A program made the translations under genes and the position numbers. The notes beneath the pieces are model-generated. The model made no database searches, was not told the origin of the DNA, and worked only from the letters and a program-made list of their open reading frames with translations. 52,844 nt of DNA from positions 1 through 52,844 of the forward strand of contig JANJXJ010000033.1 of the NCBI GenBank assembly GCA_024709105.1, read 5' to 3'. The DNA comes from Lentimicrobium sp. (lineage in GTDB: Bacteria; Bacteroidota; Bacteroidia; Bacteroidales; Lentimicrobiaceae). Within the stretch, counting starts at the first letter, position 1, and each line of letters begins with the position of its first letter. Shown here piece after piece: positions 8,428 through 17,375 of the stretch.

Positions 8428-11400
8428 ATGAGAAAACTGAATCTATTGCTGGTATTTATGCTGCTCACAGTCATGCAGGTACTGGCACAACGCACCATCA
8501 CGGGTACAGTAACCGGCAAGGATGATGGCCAAGGCATTCCCGGGGTTTCCGTAAGTATAAAAGGAACCACCCAGGGTACCACCACCGACATCAACGGAAA
8601 ATACAGTCTGTCTGTACCGGGCGAAACCAGTGTACTGGTTTATTCATTTGTGGGAATGAAAAAAGTGGAGTTTCCGGTTCCGGCTTCCGGGGTCCTTAAC
8701 GTTGTTATGGAGTCAGAAGCCATTGACGTAGAAGGCGTTGTTGTGGTTGGATATGGTGTGATGCGCAAAAGTGATGTTACCGGCAGTGTGGGCAAGGTTA
8801 ATGTGGAAGAGCTGAAAAAAGTAACCACTATTGATGCAGCACAGGCCTTGCAGGGAAGAGTTTCGGGGGTAAATGTCATCTCCAACTCAGGTAACCCCGG
8901 ATCAGGAGTAAAAATCCGCGTGCGTGGTGTAGGAACCATCAACAACTCTGACCCTTTGTTTGTAGTTGACGGGTTCCCGATGAGCGACATGAGCCATATT
9001 GCTCCCGGCGATATCGAAAGCCTCGAAGTACTTAAAGATGCTTCGGCAACAGCCATTTACGGATCCCGTGGTGCCAATGGTGTTATTCTTGTGAAAACCC
9101 GTACCGGTTCAAAATCAAAAAAGTTTGAAGTACAGGCCAATGTTCAGACGGGTATTTCGCAGGTTGGCCGCCAGCTCGAACTTGCCGATGCAGTTCAGTT
9201 TGCACAGGCACGCAAAACCATCGGACTGAACGATGAAATTATTGATTACGTGCTGGAACAGTATGAAGCCGGCAACTACCTGAAAGGCACCGACTGGCAG
9301 AAAGAAATTTACCGTCAGGGAGTTAATACCCGCTACAATGTAAGCGTGCTGGGTAATTCAGAAGGTTATTCGTACGATCATGGATTTACCTATTCAAACG
9401 AAGAAGGTATTGTAAAAGGCACTTACTTAGACAAACTTACCTTCCGTTCAAACAACAATATGAAGCTGACCGAAAAAGTAAATCTCGGCCTCAACTTCAA
9501 TTTTGTACACTACGAAAGGCCCGGTGAAAGAACTGACTATTATAGTGGTACTATCCCCGGAGCGCTGCGTTCCGACCCCATCTCAGCAGCGTGGGACAAT
9601 TACACCAATTTCTATGGTGAGGTGTATTACTCACAGGCAGCCACCAACCCCGCTTTGTCAATTTACCTTTCAGGGAAAGACAAATACAAAGGCAACCGGG
9701 CTATGGGAAATGCATTTCTGCAGATTGACGACCTCTTTACCAAAGGGCTTTCATTCAGATCACAGGCTGGCGTACAGCTCGATTTTGATGATCAGAAATC
9801 ATACAGCCCCAAATATTTTATCACTCCTACTCAAAAGAACGACGACGCTTCATTGTATCAAAGGCGCCCTTACGGATTTAACTGGGTAAATACCAATTAT
9901 TTCTCATATAACAAAAGTGTAAGCAAACTCAACATCAATGCTACTTTGGGTTCCGAATTACAGGCCAGCCGCTGGACAGATATCTGGGCAAGAGGTTACG
10001 ATGTTCCTGAAAACGCAGATCTGCAGTACCTCGGAGCACATAAAGATGCTATAAAGTTTGCCCTTGGCGGCGGATCATCCGAAAACAGGATTGCTTCCTC
10101 ATTCTTCCGTGGCAACTTCTCATGGGACAACAAATACGTTTTCACAGGAACCATGCGTGTTGACGGCAGTTCGAAGTTTACTCCCGAAAAACGCTGGGGA
10201 TATTTTCCTTCAGTAGCTGCAAGCTGGAATATTCATAACGAGGAATTTATGACTGCCCTCAGCGATGTACTGCCTTCACTTAAACTGCGTGCAGGCTGGG
10301 GTGTTGTTGGAAACCAGGGAAGTGCCGGCAACTTCGACTATGTATCCAGTGTAAACGGTGGTTATGTTTATGCACTCAACGGGTTGCCCATTGAAGGCGC
10401 TGTTCAGCTGCAACTGGCCAACAGAGAGCTTTCATGGGAAAGTGCTGAGCAAATCAACGTTGGAGTTGACTTTGAACTGTTCAACAGTCAGTTGACCGGA
10501 ACCATGGACTACTTTATCCGCAACACAAAGGATATGATTCTTCAGCGTCCGATTCCACTGTATGCAGGTAAGAGAAAACCTGCTGTAAACGCCGGTACCA
10601 TGCAGAACAGAGGACTTGAATTTGCCCTCAACTATGCACAGAGGTCAAAAGACTTCAAATATGATGTTGGCTTCAACCTTACCTTTATCAAAAATGAAAT
10701 CACCAGTCTGGCAGGTGGCGATCCAATCAGAGGCGGGTCAGCCGGCCGCGTTGGAAGCACAACCAGAACCGAAGTTGGAAGAGAAATTGCTTACTTCTAC
10801 GGATATGAAACTGCAGGCATTTTCAAAACTCAGGAACAGTTGGATGCTCATGCCATTGACGGAACTCCCATTCAGCCCAATGCAGGCCTCGGTGATGTTA
10901 TTTTCAAAGACCTGAACGGTGACGGCAAAATTACAGAGCTTGACATGACTTATCTCGGAAGTGCAAGCCCCGATTTTACAGGTGGTTTCAACCTGAACAT
11001 GTCATACAAGGGTTTTGATATGGTGATGTTTATTTATGGCTCTTTTGGCAATGAAATCATCAACTCAATGTATCAGACACTTTACAGCACCAAAATGTTT
11101 GAAACCAACATCAGCAAGGATATGGCTCTGAACCACTGGTCACCCGAGAATCCAAACTCAGATGTACCCCGCCTGGATGCTGCCGACCTGAATAAAAATG
11201 CAGAAAACTTCTCTGACCTTTATGTAGAGGATGGTTCTTACCTCAGGCTGAAAAACCTGCAGTTTGGTTATACCATGCCCGCAAAAATCACTCAAAAGAT
11301 TCAGGTAAAAAGTATGAGGGTTTATGCTTCGTTCGACAATCTGATTACCTTAACCAAATACACAGGTCTTGATCCTGAATTGTTTGGCTTGTATGGAAAT

Positions 11401-11478
11401 CCTTTCTACTACGGTGTTGACCTGGTAAATTACCCCCAGCCCCGCATGTATTCAATCGGACTTAACATTTCACTCTAA
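8428..11478 (+). CDS. SusC/RagA-family TonB-linked outer-membrane transporter
   Basis: A 1016-residue outer-membrane channel that imports oligosaccharides with energy from TonB. The start at 8428 gives a signal peptide ending in VLAQ at residue 20. It is followed by a carboxypeptidase-regulatory-like domain (about 22-95, with ITGTVTGKDDGQGIPGVSV), a TonB-box-like segment (VVVVGYG), a plug domain (about 115-225, with VDGFP and DASATAIYGSRGANGV) and a 22-strand-type barrel ending in an aromatic-rich strand (MYSIGLNISL). Length and motif order are normal for the family. It pairs with the SusD gene 98 bases downstream. The mannan substrate is inferred from the neighbouring enzymes. Confidence 0.95.
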   Translation: MRKLNLLLVFMLLTVMQVLAQRTITGTVTGKDDGQGIPGVSVSIKGTTQGTTTDINGKYSLSVPGETSVLVYSFVGMKKVEFPVPASGVLNVVMESEAIDVEGVVVVGYGVMRKSDVTGSVGKVNVEELKKVTTIDAAQALQGRVSGVNVISNSGNPGSGVKIRVRGVGTINNSDPLFVVDGFPMSDMSHIAPGDIESLEVLKDASATAIYGSRGANGVILVKTRTGSKSKKFEVQANVQTGISQVGRQLELADAVQFAQARKTIGLNDEIIDYVLEQYEAGNYLKGTDWQKEIYRQGVNTRYNVSVLGNSEGYSYDHGFTYSNEEGIVKGTYLDKLTFRSNNNMKLTEKVNLGLNFNFVHYERPGERTDYYSGTIPGALRSDPISAAWDNYTNFYGEVYYSQAATNPALSIYLSGKDKYKGNRAMGNAFLQIDDLFTKGLSFRSQAGVQLDFDDQKSYSPKYFITPTQKNDDASLYQRRPYGFNWVNTNYFSYNKSVSKLNINATLGSELQASRWTDIWARGYDVPENADLQYLGAHKDAIKFALGGGSSENRIASSFFRGNFSWDNKYVFTGTMRVDGSSKFTPEKRWGYFPSVAASWNIHNEEFMTALSDVLPSLKLRAGWGVVGNQGSAGNFDYVSSVNGGYVYALNGLPIEGAVQLQLANRELSWESAEQINVGVDFELFNSQLTGTMDYFIRNTKDMILQRPIPLYAGKRKPAVNAGTMQNRGLEFALNYAQRSKDFKYDVGFNLTFIKNEITSLAGGDPIRGGSAGRVGSTTRTEVGREIAYFYGYETAGIFKTQEQLDAHAIDGTPIQPNAGLGDVIFKDLNGDGKITELDMTYLGSASPDFTGGFNLNMSYKGFDMVMFIYGSFGNEIINSMYQTLYSTKMFETNISKDMALNHWSPENPNSDVPRLDAADLNKNAENFSDLYVEDGSYLRLKNLQFGYTMPAKITQKIQVKSMRVYASFDNLITLTKYTGLDPELFGLYGNPFYYGVDLVNYPQPRMYSIGLNISL

Positions 11479-11576
11479 AAGCAACCCAAAGGATTAAAAT
11501 GGCACGAATGACAGGAAGATTACAATTAATTTCCGGTTCAGCTCAGAAAAAATCCGAAAACAAAAAAACAACGAAG

Positions 11577-13259
11577 ATGAAAAAGACAATAAATATATTC
11601 ATAGCAGCTTTGCTCGTTTTTGCACTATCGGGCTGCGAGAAATTCCTGGACTTAGACCCCCAGGGCTCTGAAAACAGCGGAAATTTCTTTAATAACAAAG
11701 AGAACGGAACCCGCGCCATCATAGGCATTTATGACATGCTTCAACTCGACGAGGGTGCAGGTCCTGATGGTCAGTGGATGGGACATCACCACGATTTCTT
11801 TATGGGCGACATCCGCTCAGACGATTCCGAAAAAGGCAGCAACGACGGAGACTATGGTGCCATGTGGGAAATGCTTGAGTTTACCATGACCCCGCAGATT
11901 GGCTTTTCCAGCGATTTCTGGATTCATGGATACTGGGGAGTTTCGCGTGCCAATTATGCACTTGACAACCTGCCCGACGTAAGCTGGGATCCTGCAGTTC
12001 GCGACCGCCTCATTGGCGAAGCTTCTTTCCTCAGAGCTTATTTTTACTGGTATCTGGTCAGACTTTACGGAGGAGTGCCCTTATTCACTTCTTCAGTTAA
12101 TCCTTCCGATTTTGGAAAAGTACAACGTGCCAGCCTGAACGAATGTTATGCGCTTATGGCTGAAGACCTTAAAAAAGCCATTGAACTCCTTCCTGAAAGA
12201 AGTGCTGTTCCCCTGGCTGAAACCGGCCGTGCTACCAAAGGAGCTGCCCGTTCGCTGCTTGCCAGAATTTACATGTATCAGATCGGAACCGATATTCAGA
12301 ACACCACCGTTACCTGGCAGGATGTTTACGATCTTACCAATGATGTAATCACTTCAGGAGAATACCGCTTAGTGCCCAACTATGCCACCTTGTGGGAAAT
12401 TGAAAACGAAAACAGCGAAGAATCTGTATTTGAAATTCAGTTTGGCGTTGGTGCCACCGATCAGGCTCCGGGCTCAATCGGAACCAACTGCTACAACTTC
12501 CAGGGCAACCGCAAGGACGACTCAGGCTGGGGATTCAACAACCCTACCCCCGACCTTTTTGAAGCCTACAATGCAGGTGTAACCAACGATCCACGCCAGT
12601 CATGCGTTTTCTACGGCGAAAAATTCAACAATGGAATTCTTTACGGTGAGAAGAAAAAATATGAGCGCAGCGAGCAGGGTTCAGACTGGCTGAACAGAAA
12701 AGCAGCATTACCCGAAAAACCCGCACAGGCAAAAGCTTCTGACCGCAACATTATTGTGATCCGTTATGCCGATGTTCTGCTTATGCATGCCGAAGCCGCT
12801 TATTATATTGGCAACATCGGCGAAGCACAGGACAAACTGAATCAGGTACGTGCAAGGGCGCGCAACAGCACCTACTGCATGGGTTATGCCGAAGGTAAAA
12901 TGGATTACAGCGCTGCACCAGCTTCAGTAAACCTGCCCGACATCACATCTTCGGGAGAGCAATTGCTTCAGGCCATCTGGCATGAGCGCCGCCTTGAACT
13001 GGCTATGGAAGCCCTTCGTTTCTACGATCTGGTAAGAACCGGAAGGTATTTTGAAGTTATGGACAACGAAAAGAACCTGAGACGTGCTCCGGGTCAGGAA
13101 TACGGTCTGGGTGACAAAGCCTACAAACAGTTCCCCAACCTGAAAGCCAACGGAATTGCTAAATCAATACTCGGGCCCAACGGACACCATGTTCCGCTGA
13201 TGCCTATACCTCAAACTGAAGTACAGGCCTGGGGACTTGAGCAAAATCCTGGTTACTAA
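11577..13259 (+). CDS. SusD/RagB-family surface glycan-binding lipoprotein
   Basis: A 560-residue lipoprotein that forms the lid on the SusC channel and binds glycan at the cell surface. The ATG at 11577 is preferred over an in-frame ATG at 11499 because it begins the lipoprotein signal (MKKTINIF, lipobox LSGC with Cys near residue 20). Family features include the post-Cys EKFLDLDPQG segment, TPR-like helices with SFLRAYFYWYLVRLYGG, VIRYADVLLMHAEA and the C-terminal WHERRLELAMEALRFYDLVR. It is the partner of the SusC gene just upstream, and the two are surely co-transcribed. Confidence 0.95.
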   Translation: MKKTINIFIAALLVFALSGCEKFLDLDPQGSENSGNFFNNKENGTRAIIGIYDMLQLDEGAGPDGQWMGHHHDFFMGDIRSDDSEKGSNDGDYGAMWEMLEFTMTPQIGFSSDFWIHGYWGVSRANYALDNLPDVSWDPAVRDRLIGEASFLRAYFYWYLVRLYGGVPLFTSSVNPSDFGKVQRASLNECYALMAEDLKKAIELLPERSAVPLAETGRATKGAARSLLARIYMYQIGTDIQNTTVTWQDVYDLTNDVITSGEYRLVPNYATLWEIENENSEESVFEIQFGVGATDQAPGSIGTNCYNFQGNRKDDSGWGFNNPTPDLFEAYNAGVTNDPRQSCVFYGEKFNNGILYGEKKKYERSEQGSDWLNRKAALPEKPAQAKASDRNIIVIRYADVLLMHAEAAYYIGNIGEAQDKLNQVRARARNSTYCMGYAEGKMDYSAAPASVNLPDITSSGEQLLQAIWHERRLELAMEALRFYDLVRTGRYFEVMDNEKNLRRAPGQEYGLGDKAYKQFPNLKANGIAKSILGPNGHHVPLMPIPQTEVQAWGLEQNPGY

Positions 13260-13317
13260 CCTTACAACAGTTGCCTGACGCATCAAATCAGAGTTTTAAT
13301 CAAAAAAAAGAACAATC

Positions 13318-15000
13318 ATGAAAATAATATCCAGATTTATCCAGGTAGCAGCCATTCTGGCAGTGATATCGGGATGTAAAAAAGAAGAACCCTTCTCCAA
13401 GGACTACGACGTTAACCTGCCGGCAGCAACCCTTGCTTCGGTAAGCGATTCCAAACCTTTTGTCGGGGATACCATTACCCTGAACGGCGAAAACATGCTT
13501 ACTCTGCAAAAAGTTTCTATCGGAGCCTACAACTTCCAGATTCTGGAGAAAACTGAAACTTCAGCCAAGGTAATTGTCCCCCGACTGATTGACGCAGGGC
13601 AGATTACCTTAACCAATGCCTATAAAAGAGAATTTGTGAGTGAAGTAATTCTTCAGCCGCAGTTCTACCCTACTGTTATTACATCATGGCCTGCTGAAAT
13701 ACAGAGAGGCAAAGCTTTCACCATCAAAGGAGAAAACATTGACCTGATCAAGGAAGTACGGGTAAATGGCAAAATCAGTTCGATTGTTGGCTCAGCAACT
13801 CCTACTCAGGCAAGTTATGCAACTGCCGGTATTGAGCTGGGTGAAACAGCAACCATAGTTGTAACGCCCAAAGCCGGAGAGAAACAAACTTCAGCAGCGC
13901 TTTCGGTAATCGCGCCGATCAACACCTACATTCCTCAGCAAACCATTATGTTGTGGGATTTTGAAACTCCTCCCGCAACCACCGAAGGATGGGGAGGCAG
14001 CCCGTTTACCGCTTCAAACGGACCTGGTTTCTTTGGCAAGGAATACAAAATTTCTTCACCTGCAGGTAACGGCTGGGACGGATGCTACATTCGTCTCACC
14101 AACGACAACGGCGGCCAGGGATTTGACCTTTCAGCTTTTGCCAAACCACACATTACCTTCTTAGTAAACACCTATGGTAAAAAAGGTTATGCCAACCCCG
14201 CCATCACCATTGGTGGCAGCGAGTCTGACAAACACTTTACCGGACAGGGCGGACAATACAGCGACAGCTACATGATTACCACCGAAGGCTGGGAATGGCG
14301 TTCATATGACCTGGAAGCCATGGGCTGGGCCGACATCAAAGGTAAACTCGACAAAGTGGATATGTGGTTCAGAGGTGGAAATGTTGGTTCAGGCGATGTA
14401 TTTGAAATTGCCCTCGATCAGGTTATGATTACCGATGGTCCACTTACCCCGGGTCTTATCTGGGATGCCGAAGCTCCTGCCGGCGGCGATTTGCCCATCA
14501 CCTTTAACGGAGGCACCGGGCTTACCGGCTACAGTCAGGGCGAAAAATATGCTTCTTACCTCTATACCGTAGGCAGCGACACCTGGGCATGGCTTGGAAA
14601 TATCATGGCAGTAGGTAACCTTACCCTCGATCCTATGGCTTATTCAAATGGCATCTACATCAACTTCCTGGTTAATACCGGAGATACCGAAGGTTATGCA
14701 GGTATTCAGGTTGAACAGAACGGCAACAAGGCCGCCAATCAGAAACTTGATCCAGCTTACGGCGACAACTACAAGTTCAGGCCTACCAATGGAAAATGGG
14801 AATGGAGATCCATGAAATTTGATATTGCTTCCTGGGACAACTGGGGAGGAACCATTGGAGATATCAACCTGGCCGAACCATTCAACCTGAGTGTTTATGC
14901 CCGTGGCGGAAATATTGCCAGCGGCGTAAATGCACAACTGCACATGGATTACTTTATCTTTACCACTGTGCCACTGGATCCGACCCTGATTCCTGAATAG
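13318..15000 (+). CDS. Surface glycan-binding lipoprotein with two IPT/TIG and two repeated beta domains
   Basis: A 560-residue lipoprotein in the position of SusE/SGBP-B proteins, expected to hold mannan at the surface for the SusCD complex. The lipobox is ISGC with Cys20. Residues about 35-200 look like two IPT/TIG immunoglobulin-like spacers. From about residue 212 the chain contains two copies of one beta-sandwich-like domain. Lobe 1 starts at WDFETPP and contains FLVNTYGKKGYA, GWEWRSYDLE and WFRGGNVGSGD. Lobe 2 starts at WDAEAPAG (Trp382) and contains FLVNTGDTEGYA, KWEWRSMKFD and YARGGNIASGV. The lobes resemble the glycan-binding C-terminal domain of SGBP-B proteins, here duplicated. The gene closes the susCD transcript and a strong hairpin follows at 15162. 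The ligand is inferred, not seen. Confidence 0.85.
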   Translation: MKIISRFIQVAAILAVISGCKKEEPFSKDYDVNLPAATLASVSDSKPFVGDTITLNGENMLTLQKVSIGAYNFQILEKTETSAKVIVPRLIDAGQITLTNAYKREFVSEVILQPQFYPTVITSWPAEIQRGKAFTIKGENIDLIKEVRVNGKISSIVGSATPTQASYATAGIELGETATIVVTPKAGEKQTSAALSVIAPINTYIPQQTIMLWDFETPPATTEGWGGSPFTASNGPGFFGKEYKISSPAGNGWDGCYIRLTNDNGGQGFDLSAFAKPHITFLVNTYGKKGYANPAITIGGSESDKHFTGQGGQYSDSYMITTEGWEWRSYDLEAMGWADIKGKLDKVDMWFRGGNVGSGDVFEIALDQVMITDGPLTPGLIWDAEAPAGGDLPITFNGGTGLTGYSQGEKYASYLYTVGSDTWAWLGNIMAVGNLTLDPMAYSNGIYINFLVNTGDTEGYAGIQVEQNGNKAANQKLDPAYGDNYKFRPTNGKWEWRSMKFDIASWDNWGGTIGDINLAEPFNLSVYARGGNIASGVNAQLHMDYFIFTTVPLDPTLIPE

Positions 15001-15161
15001 TTAACCCTGAGTTGGTTAACCAACAACCCCGGGAGATAAAAATCAAACCATTAAGCCCAGCACCATGCAAAACAACAGACTGCAAACTTCAATTATCTTC
15101 AACTGCATAAAGTTGATGGCAGCTGACGGCTTTTCCGGAATGATTATATTGTAAAATCCAT

Positions 15162-15189
15162 AAAAGGGAAGCTTGACTGCTTCCCTTTT
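15162..15189 (+). terminator. Rho-independent terminator after the susCD-SGBP genes
   Basis: AAAAGGGAAGC (15162-15172) and GCTTCCCTTTT (15179-15189) form a perfect 11-base stem with a 6-base loop. A T-rich stretch follows. It lies 160 bases after the SGBP stop and only 17 bases before the next ATG, so it can also act as an attenuator that sets enzyme expression below that of susCD. Confidence 0.8.
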
Positions 15190-15206
15190 ATTCATTTTTT
15201 TCATCA

Positions 15207-17276
15207 ATGAGCAACCACCGACTGTTTACCACCCTGCTTCTGTTTATTTCAATGACTTTGGGCCTGCAATTATCTGCAGAAACCATTGTAATTGACAACT
15301 TTAACGATAATACCATAAGCCCTGAATGGCAGATAGAAGGAAGCACATTCGCCCTTTCTGCCGAAAACCAGGCCATGCGGGTAGACTATAACCGTACCTC
15401 GTCGAGCTGGGAATGGGATCAGTTTCATAAAATCATACTGCCCCAACCCGAACTGAGTCAGTTTCAGATTGAATTCCGGGTAAAAACCGATGTACAGTTT
15501 CAGATGAATGTAAAACCCGTTTACACCGACGGAAGCAGCGACTGGCTCACCAACAGCATACCGGTTACAGCCGATTATCAGCTGTTTACTTTTGGAGTTA
15601 CTTCTGCCGGACAGAAAGTCCTTGAAACCATCTATATTTATTTCGACGGAGGCAGTACTGCTATAAAATCGGGCATCATCCACATTGATGAAATACTGAT
15701 TCAAACCACCTCCAAAGCTATGCTTACCGAAGCTGTGACCAATGGAGAGTTGTTCTTACAATATGCTACCGAAGGCAGCAATGAAGGACAGTTTACCCCG
15801 GGCTCAAAAGTTGTTTTTCAGTCGGTGATAACCGGTGCAAAAGTGTTGCTCAGTAATGCTCAGGCAACACAGGAAGAGATTGATGCGAAGCTTTTTCAGG
15901 TAAACAATGCGAACATTGCACTGGAGTCAGCCAGGGTAAGATCTGAAAAACTTTCAGGATTAAGCCTTGCCTGCGAACAGGCCAGTTTTGAAACTCAAAA
16001 CCTGTATTACAACCTGAGGCAAATTGCCAAACACAACACCTTGTTTGGGATGCAGGATGCTACAGGCTATGGTGTGGGCTGGTCGGGCGACAATTTCAGG
16101 TCGGATGTGGAGGATGTTTGCGGAGACCTGCCCGCCGTTTGTGCCTGGTCAATCAAGGATGTAGCCTACGGAAACGGATTTGCCGATCTGAAGCAGCGCA
16201 TCACCTACATTTATAACCTGGGAGGCATCAATACCGTGGAATGGCATATGGACAATCCCTATGGTGGTGACTTTTACTGGGAAAACAACCCCTATCCCGA
16301 TTCAAATGTTGTGCGCTCCATACTGCCCGGCGGTGTAAACCACATCAGCTGGAGAAATCAGCTCGACAACATCGCCCTGTTTCTCAGAAACCTGAAAGGC
16401 AGCAAAGGAGAATCAATCCCGGTAATTTTCAGGCCCTGGCACGAGCACAACGGAGGCTGGTTCTGGTGGGGAGAAACGCATTGCAGCATAGAGGAATATG
16501 TTCAGCTCTGGCATTTTACGGTAGATTATCTGGTGAATGACAAAAATGTCAACAACCTGATTTTTGCCTACTCGCCCGACAGGTTCTTTACCAAAGACAA
16601 ATACATGCAGCGTTACCCGGGCGATGACTACATTGATATCTTCGGACACGACAACTATGGAGATGTTTCCAGTACCTCAGGAATACAAACTTTGCTGAGT
16701 CAGCTGCGCCATGTGGTTGAACTTGCCGAACAGCGCAATAAAATCCCGGCCCTTACCGAAACCGGACTGGAAAGGATTACCAATGCAACCTGGTTTACAC
16801 AATTTATGCTGAATCCCATAAAAGCCGATCCGGTTGCGAAACGAATTGCATATCAGGCAGTCTGGAGAAATGCCAACACAAATCATCACTATGCACCTTA
16901 CCCCGGACATACATCAGTGCCAGATTTTATGAACTTCTACCACGACGACTTTACCACATTTCTGAGCGATCTGCCCGATATTTATGGAAGTGCTCTTACC
17001 GTTAACGGGCCGCTGGATCTGGGCGAAAATATGATCCCTTCGGGGAAAATTCAGGTTTATCCCAACCCTGCAGAACATAACCTCAGCATCTCAAACACAA
17101 CAGAAATCGCTTATTTTCAAATCATTGATTTACAAGGACGTACATTGGAATCTGGCATACTTCCCGCGGACTCTGTCACCGGAAAAGATGTAAGTCATCT
17201 CCCTTCAGGTATGTATCTGCTAAAAATCAGTTTGAATAACGGAACCGGTACCACCCAAAAATTCCTGATCAGATAG
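15207..17276 (+). CDS. GH26 endo-beta-mannanase with N-terminal beta-sandwich and T9SS tail
   Basis: A 689-residue secreted enzyme predicted to cut internal beta-1,4-mannosidic bonds. A signal peptide ends near LSAE at residue 25. Residues about 25-170 form a carbohydrate-binding-like beta domain (IVIDNFNDN to IHIDEILI). A helical spacer follows (about 175-255), then the GH26 barrel (about 260-590) with acid/base Glu413 in RPWHEHNGGWFWWG, YPGDDYID and nucleophile Glu518 in ALTETG. Residues 615-689 are a type A T9SS sorting domain (IQVYPNP at its start, GMYLLKI and KFLIR at its end), so the enzyme should be exported across the outer membrane and anchored or released. It is the first gene after the terminator and probably heads the long enzyme transcript. 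Confidence 0.93.
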   Translation: MSNHRLFTTLLLFISMTLGLQLSAETIVIDNFNDNTISPEWQIEGSTFALSAENQAMRVDYNRTSSSWEWDQFHKIILPQPELSQFQIEFRVKTDVQFQMNVKPVYTDGSSDWLTNSIPVTADYQLFTFGVTSAGQKVLETIYIYFDGGSTAIKSGIIHIDEILIQTTSKAMLTEAVTNGELFLQYATEGSNEGQFTPGSKVVFQSVITGAKVLLSNAQATQEEIDAKLFQVNNANIALESARVRSEKLSGLSLACEQASFETQNLYYNLRQIAKHNTLFGMQDATGYGVGWSGDNFRSDVEDVCGDLPAVCAWSIKDVAYGNGFADLKQRITYIYNLGGINTVEWHMDNPYGGDFYWENNPYPDSNVVRSILPGGVNHISWRNQLDNIALFLRNLKGSKGESIPVIFRPWHEHNGGWFWWGETHCSIEEYVQLWHFTVDYLVNDKNVNNLIFAYSPDRFFTKDKYMQRYPGDDYIDIFGHDNYGDVSSTSGIQTLLSQLRHVVELAEQRNKIPALTETGLERITNATWFTQFMLNPIKADPVAKRIAYQAVWRNANTNHHYAPYPGHTSVPDFMNFYHDDFTTFLSDLPDIYGSALTVNGPLDLGENMIPSGKIQVYPNPAEHNLSISNTTEIAYFQIIDLQGRTLESGILPADSVTGKDVSHLPSGMYLLKISLNNGTGTTQKFLIR

Positions 17277-17375
17277 AAGCATTCTGATAACAGGTATTTA
17301 ATTGATTTTCAGAGTATAAATCAAAGCATCCAAAAGATGCACAGGCGATAGCCTTGTCAACAAAAAAACATAAAG

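Noticed and set aside
15065-15154. 29-codon frame just before the terminator at 15162
   Set aside because: Too short, no conserved features, and it lies in what is best explained as the 3' untranslated region of the SGBP transcript.
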